Source: Myrica gale
Taxonomy: Eukaryota > Streptophyta > Magnoliopsida > Fagales > Myricaceae
NCBI GenBank assembly: GCA_963930655.1
Contig: OZ005605.1
Span: forward strand, 14,205,501 to 14,269,500
Direction of reading: 5' to 3'
DNA: 64,000 bases
The number at the start of each line of letters is the position of its first letter. Position 1 is the first letter of the stretch. A program made the translations under genes and the position numbers. Positions 11,885 to 22,738 of the stretch are shown piece by piece. The notes below the pieces were generated by a model. That model did not search any database, was not told the DNA's origin, and saw only the letters and a list, made by a program, of their open reading frames with translations.

Positions 11885-12375
11885 AACCGCCCTACACCTT
11901 GGGGCAGTTTCTCGCTTCCATCACCATGCTTCTCTCCTTATTCATCTTCTTCTTTGTCTTAGCCCATCACTATGGGAAAGCAATGAGCCCCACCCTTGCA
12001 TAGCTTCTCGAACATATGGGTCTCGCAAGGCCTTGGCTCTTTTGATTCTAGAGCTATCCACGTCCTCTTCTTTCCTCCAAGCTTGAACTCCATAGTCATC
12101 TTTTCTTAGCCAAGCATTGCCCAAGACCACATCCAATCCCATCAAGGAAAGTACATGGAGATCAGCCATTATGCGGACACCTTGTACATTCATCTTCACG
12201 GTTCTCACCACCATCTCGCATCTTAGCTTCTCACCATTTGCTACCTTGAATCGAATGGCTCTACTTCTTCCCCATGCAACCCCACCTTATAAAGAATGCG
12301 GGAGTTGATGAAGTTGTGGGTAGACCCACTATCCACCAACAAGGTTACTTCATGCTTCCCAACCCAAGCCATAAG
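11885..12375 (-). pseudogene. Gypsy aspartic protease region
   Basis: Minus-strand translation around 12300-12345 gives LLVDSGSTHNFI, the retropepsin active-site motif (DSG) in its gypsy context. Downstream, LMGLDVVLGNAWL (about 12085-12150) matches the conserved DxVLGxxWL block that ends the protease fold. The frame is interrupted between the two blocks, so the domain is not intact as one frame. Confidence 0.85.
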
Positions 12376-13911
12376 TCACATGGTTGAGGGCTTTTGCACT
12401 CCGGACATCACATTAAGGCTCAGCTCGGCCTCCTCACTTTCCCCTTCACTAGAGGACTCCTCATGCCCGTGCTCCTCTTCACTAGGCTCCCCCGCATGCT
12501 CTTCATCTTCGTCGATCATGAACAACACCTTGGCGGCTTTCTTGCATTGATGGTCACGGCTCCACTTCTCACCACACTTAAAACGTAAGTCCTTCTTGAT
12601 ATACTCATCCAACTCCTCACGGGTCAGCTTCTTGACTTCCTTCCCTTTGCTCCTTGAGTCTCCCATGGCCGCCTCTTTTCCCTTCCAAGACCCCGTGGAA
12701 TACAAGGGTTTAGAAGCCTTGTTAACCACTTGGTCTTTGGTGTGTCTCTTCTCGAAGTGGTGGCTTTCTTTAAGGATCTCGGCCATCCTCATTGCCTCTT
12801 GTAGCCTTGTGGGTTGCTTCAACTTGAGCTCCTTGGCAATCCATGGCTTCAGCCTATCCACAAAGGTACCAACAAGCGCCTCCTCAGACCAACCCCTCAC
12901 CAAGGTTTGGAGTTGACGGAACTCCTCCACGTAGGCATGCACCTTGCGTTCTTGCTTTAGCTTGACTAGTTGGCCATGGTGGTTGATAATGGGCAAGGGC
13001 CCAAATTGCATCAACAGTTCTCTCTCAAATGCTGTCCACCCGAGCCTTCTTCCTTCCTTCTCGTACTGAGCCCGAATCCATCTCCACCACTTGCTCGCCT
13101 TTCCATCAAGGAAGAAACAAGCTGTGGCTACTCTTTCCTCCCTTGGGACTTCATAAACATGGAAATAATGGTCCGCCTTGTCTAGCCATTCATGAGGGTC
13201 GCCACCATTGAACTTGGGAAAATCAATCTTCGGTCTCCTCGGTCCTCGGTTGTTAAACCGATTCCCTTTATCATCTTAATAGTCACCTCCACGATATTGT
13301 GGCCTTTTTGGTCCTCGGTTGTTAAACCGATTTCCATCATCGATCTCATAGTCACCTCCGCGATAATGGGGCCTTCGAGGTCCCCGGGGGTTAAACCGAT
13401 TTCCTCCATCATCATCATCATCATCATGGTAGTTGTGGCCTCTTTGCGGTCTCTCATGCCTTCTAGCATCTCCATGGGCCCGGTCATAGGGCAACTCCTC
13501 CCATACCGACTTCCCCCAACTTCTTCTTCAGTCCTTGTATGGTCATCAACATTATGGTTGGGCTCATCCTCTCGTAGCCACCTCTCCACTACCTCCCGTT
13601 CATTCTCCACTCTTCTACCGAATCTAAGTGCTGGTCGTTGCCTTGGTTCTTCTTGTAGACTCGGACATGTGAGTTCTTCTTCCATCAAAGGGCTGCTCCT
13701 CTTCCACGCTTGGGGGTGGTATGCGGTTGCCCCCATTTGGTTCTCCTCCAAGTCTTGCCAAGATTGCTTGCAAGTCTTTCCTCATACCTTCCACCGCCTT
13801 CATAGTCTCCTCTGTAGCATTTGTCACTGAGGTGATGGCCCCTTGCATGTCAGCCATGGAAGTCGTAGTCTCCACCATCTTCTCCTTCATCCAACGAGAT
13901 GCCAGCTCCAA
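12376..13911 (-). pseudogene. Gypsy gag, frameshifted, with an internal RGG/DNRF repeat expansion
   Basis: The N-terminus (MELASRWMKEKMVETTTSM) begins at 13911. The capsid-like core is at about 13230-12700 (IDFPKFNGGDPHEWLDKA, then WWRWIRAQY, then FVDRLKPWIAKELK). A zinc-knuckle-like KCGEKWSRDHQCK lies near 12560-12590, followed by an acidic tail. Between the N-terminus and core is a three-unit repeat (about 13190-13430) with NRFNNRGP and YRGGDY, plus a poly-Asp run from a CAT/ATG microsatellite at 13410-13430. At least two frameshifts and one stop (about 13275) separate the parts. Confidence 0.88.
13190..13430 (-). repeat. Three-copy coding tandem repeat in gag
   Basis: Units of about 60-70 bases share CCTCGGTTGTTAAACCGATT and TAGTCACCTCC. 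They encode NRFNNRGP-RRP-YRGGDY-like units. The array lies between the N-terminal and capsid-like parts of gag. Confidence 0.85.
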
Positions 13912-14219
13912 AGCTTCAAAACGGTCTTTGTTGGATGGAAATGAACTCTATGCGGCCTCCATTGGAACACTTGGCAGCAACAAGTCCAACCGTGGGTTCT
14001 CTCCCAAAGGAAGATCGAACCCCTTACCCACCAAAAGGTATCAAGAACAAACACTTTCCAACCTTGGGTTCTCTCCAAATTGAAGATCGAACCCCTCCAC
14101 GAATTATAATTCCAACACAATACAAACAACTTTCTTCTACAAAAATCTTAGTAATAAGAATCAAAGTAAGGTTTGCTCGTGTTTACCTCGCTTGAAGTGA
14201 ATAAAACTTCAAGCAACTT

Positions 14220-14240
14220 CTCTCAATGAAAGCACCAATT
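14220..14240 (-). promoter_or_regulatory. Primer binding site of the gypsy element
   Basis: Directly inside the 5' LTR, the minus strand reads TTGGTGCTTTCATTGAGAG, in the expected position for tRNA priming. The priming tRNA was not identified. Confidence 0.75.
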
Positions 14241-15399
14241 TGTTAAGGTCCCCGGTCAAGGACTCCACAACAATCACCAACTCCTCCACGCGATCCGCTC
14301 CAACACCGTAATCGATCCTCCCGAACCGTTTTTAGTAACACACGAGCGTAGAATTTAGGATCAAACATTCAACAAATGAATAATACCTCACTCTTATTAC
14401 GAAGAACGTGGTTTTAGGATTATTAGTTCTTCGAACCACAACACAAGAACAATCGTACAAGGGTTATTAGCCCAAGCACGCCCAACTTAAGAGGTTATTA
14501 GCCCCCGAGTCTACTGGCATAAACGTGTCTATGCCTGGCCACTCTCAGAAAGCTCTCTAGCTCTCATTACTCAACTCTATGACTGAATGAATTCTAATGC
14601 TCCTAAGAAGTGCTTATATAGGCCATCTCAGGAGCTTACAAACCCTAATCAAATCAATTCAAATCAATCTAAATCAAATCTTCAAGATTCTAAGGAAACA
14701 ATTCCAAAATCAAGGAGATTTGATGATACATTCCTAAAACATCAAAACTCAGAAAGGAAAGATAATCTTCTAGAAACATCTAATTCTAGAAGATAAGATT
14801 TATTCAATCACTACCATAATTAAAGTCAATCCCTGAAGATGCCATTTTGAAATATTGATCTCGTCGTCGTCCGCCGCCCTACATGGTGGCGCCGCCGCCA
14901 TTCTCCTCCTTGGGTGGTGATGCTCCTCCAACTCTCAAGACCATGCTCGTTACTTCCCGTCCGGTAACCGTTAAGGGTGGTGGTGCTCCGCCACCGGCGG
15001 TGGCTGCTGTGGGTAGCCACTCTTGGTCATCTGCTGCTGTTTGGCTTGGCTGGGGGCCAAGGCCCTGCTGTGGTGCTAAGTCCTAAGAAGGGCATGTGGT
15101 GGCAATGAGCCTGCTGTGGCATGCCTGTGGCTGGCTGACTTGCTTGCTGGGCGTGGGCATTGCTGGGCTACCACGGCTTGTCAGTGGTGCTGGTGTGCCT
15201 TGCTCGCGCGCGCGCATGCTGATGCCATGGTCTGTCTGTGGTGCCTCGGCCTGTACGCACTGTGGGCGTGTCAGGTGCTTCTGCCGTGCGTGCTATGGGG
15301 GTGTCAAAGGCGCCCATGGGTGTCATTGGCGCCGCATCTCGCGTGCTATCCTCCTCCTCATGGCAGTTCAGTCCGAGGTCTTCATTGGAGACCCTTTCA
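14241..15399 (-). repeat. 5' LTR of the gypsy element
   Basis: Nearly the same as 7898-9059, with scattered substitutions and small indels. On the plus strand it starts TGTTAAGGTCCCCGG and ends GACCCTTTCA, followed by the target duplication TAGAG. In the minus orientation it would carry the promoter. Confidence 0.95.
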
Positions 15400-15597
15400 T
15401 AGAGAGCCCCTTTTAGCTGCGTTTTGCAAAAAAAACAACTAAAAGGTGTGCTAAATAACCGATGCTAGAGACCCCCTTTAGCAGCGGTTTTTGCAAAACG
15501 CCGCAAAAAACACCCTTTAGCGGCGTTTTAGCTTGCGGCGTTTTAGCGACCGCCGCTAAAAAGACCGCCGTTATAGACTTGTTTTTTTGTAGTGAGG

Positions 15598-16351
15598 GGA
15601 CAAGGCTGCTTGTGCGTCAAATCCTCTACACTTTGGTTAGACAAGGCTGCTTGTACGTTGGGGGCCACATGACCTAGGATGGATTCTGCTTTTGCTGAAC
15701 ATGAGGTTTGTGAGGATTCGAATCCTACAAGAAGGTTGAAACCGAACATGACCCTGGTCTTTAGTTTTCCTTACACGGATTTTAACGAAATTTAAGATTT
15801 GGCCTTCCCAAAAATTTTTAAAACTCCTCTTTAGTCCCTATTTATAAAGTTTTTACAAAAATTAATTTTTAGCTAGGTCCCTTAAATATTTTAAATTACA
15901 TGTTAATTATTTCAAGATTTAGTTTGAATCTTGAAAATTTGTCAAATAAAAGTTGAAATTCAAAAGTTTTAGACAATTTTTTTCTTGTGACAATATATTT
16001 AATAATAAAACTTAAAATGTTTGGTTTACTTATATTTTTCTTGAGCTCTTTAAACACACTCATTTTTATCCATGTTTTTTTTATTTACTCTACCAATGTA
16101 ACTTGAAGAAAACATTGAATGTCATAAATTTTGGATTTTAAGGAGAAAACTATTATTTATAATTCATGTTCTTTATTAATAACTTCTATATATGCACTTA
16201 TATCTCCATGTAAATAACTTATTAATAACAATATTATGTCTTAAATTAAAAATATAATCTTATGGTGCATGTTTTTATGATATATATTTTTATTAAACTA
16301 AATAAATAAAAATTTAAAAATATATTATTATTATACAAAATCAGCTCCCAT
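15598..16351. other. Intergenic DNA, no gene recognised
   Basis: Contains a direct duplication of GACAAGGCTGCTTGT (15599 and 15641) and then AT-rich sequence. A GGATTCGAATCC string near 15714 resembles a tRNA T-loop but has no cloverleaf around it. Confidence 0.5.
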
Positions 16352-16706
16352 CACTACAAGAAAAACAAGCAACAGCCACCAACTCCATCTGTTTTATCGC
16401 TAAAAATAGCCTTTAGTGACGAAATCGTTTTATTGGTCACTAAAGGTACAGAACAGAGTGTCCGGCTTATTTCTGTTACGAAAAGTAAAAATGTGTTGTT
16501 ACTAAAAGTCAAAAATTAAATCCACTTTCGCAATTTTCATTTAGCGGGCTTCTTGCTCCCGCTTCGCCTTTGTCAAATTTTTTCCTTGCCAGCTGCTCAC
16601 TTTTCTCTTTCTCTTCTCCCATTTTTCTCTCTCTTTCATCTTTCTTTCGAGTTCATTGCCATCTTTCTTTCGTGTTCATTGCCATTGACGAGCGACCCCT
16701 TTGCAG

Positions 16707-17470
16707 ATATTAAAGGTTTTCTTGCAGATGTCAAACCTGCACTGCTTAGTGCACTTGATACTGAGTATGAAAAGAATCCCTTTGAGGTATGTTAAGTTTG
16801 TTTTAAAGTTCCATCTCTGTATCTCTCGTTGTTGGTGTTGATTGTACTCATATATCATCTTCCAGGGTGCTTCTGCAGCTCCAAAGAGGGCTGTTAGAGC
16901 ATCAGAGTCCAATTCCTTTGCGACAGCTGGAGTGCTAGATAGCATTCCGCGTGAAGATATTAGTGGAAAGATCACCCCCACTCTGCTGAAGAGCTTTGAA
17001 AGTCCTGATTGGAAGGTTTTACTATTTTTTATATATCAATACCAATTTGGCTTCTGTTATTCTTCTGGTTTCCGTGACTATTTCAGAACTGATTTAGGAA
17101 AACATTCTGTAACTTGTATCAGTTGGATTTTAATCTATTCTATGTCGGGTTCGTTTGGAGTCAATTGAAGCTGTCAATAAGATTTTGGAAGAGGCTAACA
17201 AGCGAATTCAACCAACTAGAACAGGTGCAATACCTTGTGCATTCTGATCGAGTGCTTTTAAAATAAATGAGAGCTCTGCTTTCTCTCTATTTTTTGCTTA
17301 CTCTCTCTTCCTCTGTTTTGGGTCAGAGGCAGTTGATGTTGCTCTTCATGCCTCTATAATAACTTGCGTACTTTTTTGCTTGAAAAGATAGTTGATTTGT
17401 TGAATGTTCTATTTGCCTCTTGACTGCCAGTTGAATTATTTGGGGCTCTAAGAGGACGGTTATGTGACAG
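16707..17470 (+). pseudogene. Captured fragment of a MOR1/GEM1 (XMAP215 family) microtubule-associated protein gene
   Basis: Four exon-like blocks keep gene structure. Block A is 16707-16786 (DIKGFLADVKPALLSALD, donor GTATGT). Block B is 16866-17015 (GASAAPKRAVRASES, then REDISGKITPTLLKSF and SPDWK). Block C is 17149-17224 (SIEAVNKILEEANKRIQPT). Block D is 17431-17470 (ELFGALRGRL). These are consecutive pieces of a TOG-repeat region of MOR1, which promotes microtubule growth in plants. All four blocks are free of stops and intron phases fit. However, the acceptor before block C reads CGG rather than CAG, and the fragment is a small part of a roughly 2000-residue protein. It should be non-functional as MOR1. 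Confidence 0.9.
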
Positions 17471-17494
17471 CCAAATATTGGGGCTCTAGGATGC

Positions 17495-17527
17495 GCGCGC
17501 GACAGCCAAATATTGGTTGTCGCGCGC
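17495..17527. repeat. GC-rich perfect foldback next to captured exon D
   Basis: Arms GCGCGCGACA and TGTCGCGCGC flank CCAAATATTGG, itself a palindrome. The surrounding GACAGCCAAATATTGG and GGGGCTCTA strings are duplicated from exon block D (17440-17490), so the foldback arose within the captured sequence. Confidence 0.85.
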
Positions 17528-18761
17528 CTCCTGCGCGCTAGGTTGCCTTGCATAGTTCTGTTATGCCTTTTTGCTTTGCTTTGGATTCTGTAACTGGCTT
17601 GGTTTGTGTACTTCAATTGGTATCCTATTGGATCGGTTGTGAAGCTTTCTGTGCTAATTTTTGTTATGAATTTCGTGTTGGGATTTCTACTAATTTTTGT
17701 GTTTGTGATGCTACAAGGTTGGGAACATATTTTTTGCTTCAAGAGCCAATTGTAATTTGGAACTTAGACAACCAGGTGCTCTAGTGGATCAAAGTCTCTC
17801 CAGCCAATTCCCGAATACTGCAGAACTTATAATCTCTTGGAGCTATTGTTTGGGGATTGAAGTATTGAACTGTGACTTTTACTGCTATAGTTAACAATAG
17901 TGTGATATGATGTACTTTGGGTTGTTAGCAAAGGTAGATTGTGATGTACCTTGGGTACCTCTCGTGAGAATGCTTGTGTTTTGAGTGAGACATTTTATGG
18001 TAAGTTGTATTCAAAATGAAAGGAAAAAAAAAACAGAGCCAACAGATCAATTTGTTGATAAATGTAAAGCTCTGAAAACAAGTATGCTTGCATTCTAATT
18101 ATGAATGCTTTGTTAAAGTACAAGTATCTAGGAATGCAAGAGTACTCTGTTGTTTAATCTTTGACTCAATTATATTATGATCTAATGATGACATCTGCTC
18201 TAATAAGATTATCATGGTTAAGTAGCAGAAGCTGGGAAAAAAAAGTCACCGCTTCATGTTCATGGAAAATGCAAAGTAATAGAAAATGTGAATATGCCAA
18301 GAAAATAATACATATTTTATTGTTATCCACTCAAAAAAATAGAAACAAAAAAAACACTTGGTTGTCGGCAAAAATCAACTCCCACCACCAGAAAACATCA
18401 CTGCTCGTGCAAACAAATAAAAACATAAAGCTGATTAAAAAAACATAAAGCTATTTGTCGTCAGCAAAAATCAATGCCCACCAAAAACCATCCTGCTCGT
18501 CGGCTTTGTTAATTCCCCACGAGGAGCTCGTCGAGGTTGAAGCTCACTGTATCTGTAGGTCCACACACTATCAGTTACGAAATGTTCCGTCGGTGTAAGT
18601 CATTACCCACACCAAAAGATCGTCGATAAAGAGGATGCCAATCTTGACGGAGAAGAAAAGTCGTCAGGAAAAGGCAACCCGGACGCGGCAACCTCGACCA
18701 CTTTCCCTGTCTTTGCCTACGGAAGCCTCCGTTGACAAAGGCGAAATTTCTTGTAGTGCAT

Positions 18762-18881
18762 GTATTAATTTATAGTTCCGCCACTGGTAAGAAATAACGT
18801 GTATTGTGGTGACTCTTGTAGGAAAAAGAAACAAAATTAATATGTGGAACTTTATAGTACAAATTAATATAATAGAGTATC
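18762..18881. repeat. Left part of a repeat, continued at 25530; interrupted by a CACTA element
   Basis: Matches 44240-44337 (TTAATATGTGGAACTTTAT, then AATAGAG). The second copy continues uninterrupted into sequence that here lies 6.6 kb away, at 25530-25790. Confidence 0.8.
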
Positions 18882-19327
18882 CACTAGAAGAATATTGAAC
18901 TTAGGTGTCAAACTTTCAGGTGTCATATCAAATTTTGTCACCAAATCATGCCCTTCTATGTGAAAATAAAAATTTTGTTACCCAAATTCTGCCAAGAATT
19001 ACAAAACCGTCTAGACGTCTTTAAACCCCATCCGCACGATCTTCAAGGTTGACAAAAGGTAACAAATCACATGTTCGCGACTAAAAACATTTGTCAGTAT
19101 CTGCAAAAGCGTCGAAATACTATGCGAAGACGTGCACACATAATTTGGGTGACAAAACACCGTTGTCACCTATCAGTGACGCAAGTCAAATTGTCAAAAA
19201 ATCTGCATCAACGTTCGCACGGTCTGACATAAACGTCTGAACATCTGGGATAGTTTGCGTATGATTGACACGCGTTTATTTCAAATGATCATGGAGAACA
19301 GCTATGCACGTCTGCATGGTTATATAC

Positions 19328-19808
19328 TGTGATACCCCGAATCCCACATGGAGTGAGAGAGGAGAATCAATTAGAGATGTATTCTATAAGGGTCAAGTCC
19401 CACATTGAGACCTTACTAGGTTGAACTGGACTTTATAATGATCCAAGGGGCTTTAAGAGCAACCTTGACTAGTCATTTTGAAGTCAAAGCACAGATGTGG
19501 CTAGTGCTTGTCCTTGAGTCGTTACAAATGGTATCAGAGCAGTCCTAGTAACCACCAATGTGGGCTTGGTGGGCCTTGACGAGGACGTCAAGGATTTAAG
19601 GGGGGTGATTGTGATACCCTGAATCCCACATGGAGTGAGAGAGAAGAATGAATTAGAGATGTATTCTATAAGGGTCAAGTCCCACATTAGGACCTTACTA
19701 GGTTGAACTGGGCTTTATAATGATCCAAGGGGCTTTAAGAGCAACCTTGACTAGTCATTTTGAAGTCAAAGCACGGATGTGGCTAGTGCTTGTCCTTGAG
19801 TCGTTACA
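19328..19808 (+). mobile_element. Complete TRIM (terminal-repeat retrotransposon in miniature), 481 bp
   Basis: Two 199-bp LTRs (19328-19526 and 19610-19808) start TGTGATACCC and end GTCGTTACA, differing at about seven positions. Just inside the first LTR is TGGTATCAGAGC (19529-19540), complementary to initiator tRNA-Met; a purine tract (AAGGGGGGTGAT) precedes the second. The internal region is only 83 bp, with no coding capacity. The target duplication TATAC is intact at 19323-19327 and 19809-19813. It must be mobilised by proteins from another LTR element. It sits inside the CACTA-like element. Confidence 0.96.
19529..19540 (+). promoter_or_regulatory. TRIM primer binding site
   Basis: TGGTATCAGAGC is an exact complement of the plant initiator-methionine tRNA 3' end region used by many LTR elements. 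It starts two bases after the first LTR. Confidence 0.9.
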
Positions 19809-21239
19809 TATACTATCCAGATGTGTATGGCTTTAATTTCAGCTAATGGTGGTACTCTATGTTGCACGTTCCATACATTTGTCTGTCCGCACTGACACAT
19901 TCCTTCCGAACACCATCATTTCAAGAAGATTTTGCTAATTGCTCACAATTTGGAATCTAATACGTAGGAATCTGATTGGTCCACGTGGAAACGTTAACGT
20001 CCGAACGACCCTTCCGAATGGAGTGGATGGATTTTAAAGTCGAACAGAAGCCCTTTAATGGCATTTTACATACACCGACAGTTTCTCTCATTTCTCAACC
20101 TACATTCATGTTTCTCCTCCACTAATCTTTCATTTTCGTGGACTTCTTCGTATCCAAGTACGTTTCTTATGTTTTTATTTGTTTTTGGAATAAAAATCGT
20201 GTTTTTAAATTTATTTATGTAGAAATTTTCATGAACGATTTTCGGCCACCACAGTTGTTTAATGGCCCATATTTGTATTAATATGGATTGCCTAATGTTG
20301 TAGGATTATTTAGGCTATACTTTTTTGTTGTTTGGTGTTCATTTGGGGGAGTTTTAGAGGTGGGAGAGAGGCCAATCATGGCTGATAGTTTTAAATTTTT
20401 CTACGAATATTTTTGAAAATGTTGGCATTTTAATTATACTGTGAGGACACTCTTAGTTCCTATGCGGACAGCGTTGTCGTTTATATGTCGTCGTTTAATT
20501 TAAGATAAGTACTTATGTATATGTGTTTTGAAGTACATCGTTTTTCACAAGACGTTCGGACGAAACTTTGTCAGTGGGGATTATAAGCTGTTATATGCTT
20601 TCATGTTGTCAAGGATATATACTCATGATAAAAATTTACTTTTAGGAGCATTTTTGTTGCGAACGGCTATTTTAGCATGCACATGTTTGTTCACTAAACT
20701 AGTTCAATTCACTAGACGTTCGAAAGGATTATTTTACGTGCGGACATTTGTCCCTTATATTCTGTCGTTTTGTTGATGGTATATGCATACATGTTAAAAA
20801 TTTATTTTTAAGGAGAATTTTTGTTGCGGACGGTGATTTGAGCATGCACACATATCTTTGCAAAAAGTATGTCGTTTCTTTAGCCGTTCAAACATCTTCA
20901 TTTGTGCGTTTGGATGTTTTTTATTTGTATGTTGTCGTTTTATTTACGATATATACACATGCTAGAATTATTTTTTAAGGATTATTTTATAGTGGACGGT
21001 TACGATAGCGTTCGCACATTTGTTCCGTAAAACTAACTCTTTTTACTTTTCGTTCGGACGGTGAAGGAAACGCCCGGATGATTATTTGGATGAGACGACA
21101 CCGATTTATATGATGTGCAAACGCTATGTGACACCGTGCGGATGGTTTTTCCTGAAATTTTATTTCTTTTTTCCTTTTCTTTATAGATTAAGAAATGTTT
21201 GTCATCTACCTTATTTGGCGAGAGCTCCATGCAGCAGGA

Positions 21240-22262
21240 TCCTCAGAGTTAGGAGGACTACATGACGTGGGAGGAGCAGTGGGCCTAGCAGCTGGCTAAG
21301 ATCCTTAGCCGATCGATCATCATGGAGCGTGAGGTTTACGTTGCTGACTTCGAGGAGATGAAGTATCAGGGTGGAATTATAGGTAATTTTTTGGATGATC
21401 AGGGTTGGATTGGGTATCTGAAGAGAGAAAGCATTGCATCTGTAGATCTGGTACGGTAGTTCTATGCAACACTGTTGGATGTTGTGGATATTGATGCACA
21501 GGTGTGGAGCGTCATTGTACGCGGGGTGACCTTTCTATTGTCAGGAGACATCCTAGCTTCATTTTTGGGGATGCAGAGGCCGATTAGAGTATTCAGTGCA
21601 GTGGAGTTGGAGAACAAGTCAGATGCAAAAGACATCTTACGTACATTCACAGACAGGGACGTGGTGGTCATCGCACCGTTATTAAGACAGAGTTTCATGC
21701 TTCCATTCTTGCATATTATGCATCTAATCTTTTCCTACGACATCGAGTCGGAGGCTCACATGATTGAGTGCCCTTTGGCAAGAGGCGAGCTGATGTTGTA
21801 TGTGGCTAAATGAGGTATTGTGGGTTTGTAGCTGTACATATTCCTGACACTTCGGTCTGAAGCGAAGATGAATTCTGCTACTGCGTTGCCATATGGTCTA
21901 CTCCTGACACACTTCCTCCATAGTATGGGTTGCACGGATAGTCGGAATTAGGAAAGGAAGGTGCCTCTAGGTTCCATCTGTCGGACTACTTTGAGCCGTT
22001 CCGAGGCTCAGCTTGGGTGACCAACTTGGGCCAATGCTTGGATGAAGGACCTGAAAGAGATGGTGGATGCTGTTATTTTACCAACGCATCAGTTGTGCGT
22101 CGACTTGGAGACCTATTTGATGAAGATGGAGTCTCAAATGACGGGATTACAGCCATTTCTCACTACCACTACGAGTACCTTGGGTGTGATGTCGAGGAGG
22201 ATTAAATGGGGAAAGTGAGCGAGAACCCGGGAGACGGATCCACTGGGCCTGATCCGGAGCAT
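21240..22262 (+). pseudogene. Plant transposon protein (Transposase_32-like), degraded
   Basis: A reading direction on the plus strand holds a conserved-looking protein broken by several stops. Recognisable parts are EEMKYQGGIIGNFLDDQGW, FYATLLDVVDIDAQVW, VRGVTFLLSGDILASFLGM, a LRQSFMLPFLHIMHLIFSYD segment, and TALPYGLLLTHFLHSMGC. This order resembles the 'putative plant transposon protein' domain found in CACTA and related elements; the assignment is from motif memory, not a search. Stops occur at about 21459, 21811 and 21829 and further on. It is probably the remains of an accessory gene of the surrounding element. Confidence 0.55.
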
Positions 22263-22738
22263 GATTAAGAGTTTTATGATTTTTATGTTATGTTTTCATT
22301 GTCATGTATATTTATAGTCGTACTGGATATGTATGTTTTATATTTTGGTACAGTTTGTAATTGAATATTTATCTTTATTTCACTTTATGATGGTTATTGT
22401 ACATCTTTTATATATGGTTTAATATTTATGTTTGTATATGCTAAGTAAAAAAGAATATTAATTACAAAATTTATTTAAAATAATTATTTAATTGCTAATA
22501 ATATGTTATCAAGAAATGAATAAATGAGAAGGGTAGCGTTCAGACGTTTGACAAACTGTCCGCACGGTTGGTCTTTTTAAACGGTGTCGTGCTTTTCTAA
22601 ACAAGACGCCCACACGGTTTTAATTAACGTGCAGACGATCATGTGATAAATTGACGTCTTTGGTAGATTCGAATAAGTTGTTGGATTTTATTCGTGACCA
22701 TCTGGACAGTTGGCTTTAAAGACGGCGTCGTTTCTTTC

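Larger units (their letters stand above)
7898..15399 (-). mobile_element. Full-length Ty3/gypsy retrotransposon (7.5 kb), coding region mutated
   Basis: Two similar LTRs (1162 and 1159 bp) flank a minus-strand gag-pol region. The 5-bp target duplication TAGAG is present on both sides (7893-7897 and 15400-15404). Order on the minus strand is LTR, primer binding site, gag, protease, RT, RNase H, integrase with a C-terminal chromodomain-like segment, polypurine tract, LTR. Stops and frameshifts in gag and pol mean it is not autonomous. The insertion target is the subterminal region of a CACTA element. Confidence 0.96.
7332..15594. mobile_element. Non-autonomous CACTA element (about 756 bp of its own) split by a gypsy element
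   Basis: The left end reads CACTACAAAAAAAATTACC and the right end closes with GTTTTTTTGTAGTG, giving CACTA-type inverted termini. The 3-bp target duplication AGG is at 7329-7331 and 15595-15597. Subterminal copies of TAGCAGCGGT/TAGCGGCGGT in both orientations (7350-7425 and 15470-15570) are typical transposase-binding repeats. No transposase is encoded. Removing the nested gypsy element and one copy of its 5-bp duplication leaves about 756 bases. Confidence 0.9.
16352..18758 (+). mobile_element. CACTA element carrying MOR1/XMAP215-like exons (Pack-CACTA)
   Basis: Starts CACTACAAGAAAAAC and ends AATTTCTTGTAGTG, with the 3-bp target duplication CAT at 16349-16351 and 18759-18761. Length is 2407 bp. 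No transposase is visible. It carries a TC-rich leader (16530-16700), four exon-like blocks of a MOR1-type gene, and a UTR-like tail (17530-18000). It is a non-autonomous, gene-carrying element that relies on a transposase encoded elsewhere. Confidence 0.93.

Noticed and set aside
11602..12916. Several plus-strand frames of 65-106 codons
   Set aside because: All are antisense shadows of gypsy gag-pol.
13192..13830. 212-codon plus-strand frame
   Set aside because: It is antisense to gypsy gag; gag motifs on the minus strand explain the region.
15705..15735. T-loop-like GGATTCGAATCC, considered as a tRNA gene
   Set aside because: No acceptor stem, D-arm or anticodon arm could be placed around it.
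19484..19687. 67-codon minus-strand frame
   Set aside because: It spans the two LTRs of the TRIM and has no coding meaning.
20528..20978. Plus-strand frames of 76-82 codons
   Set aside because: No motif is recognisable, and they fall within the CACTA-like element among its dispersed decamer repeats.
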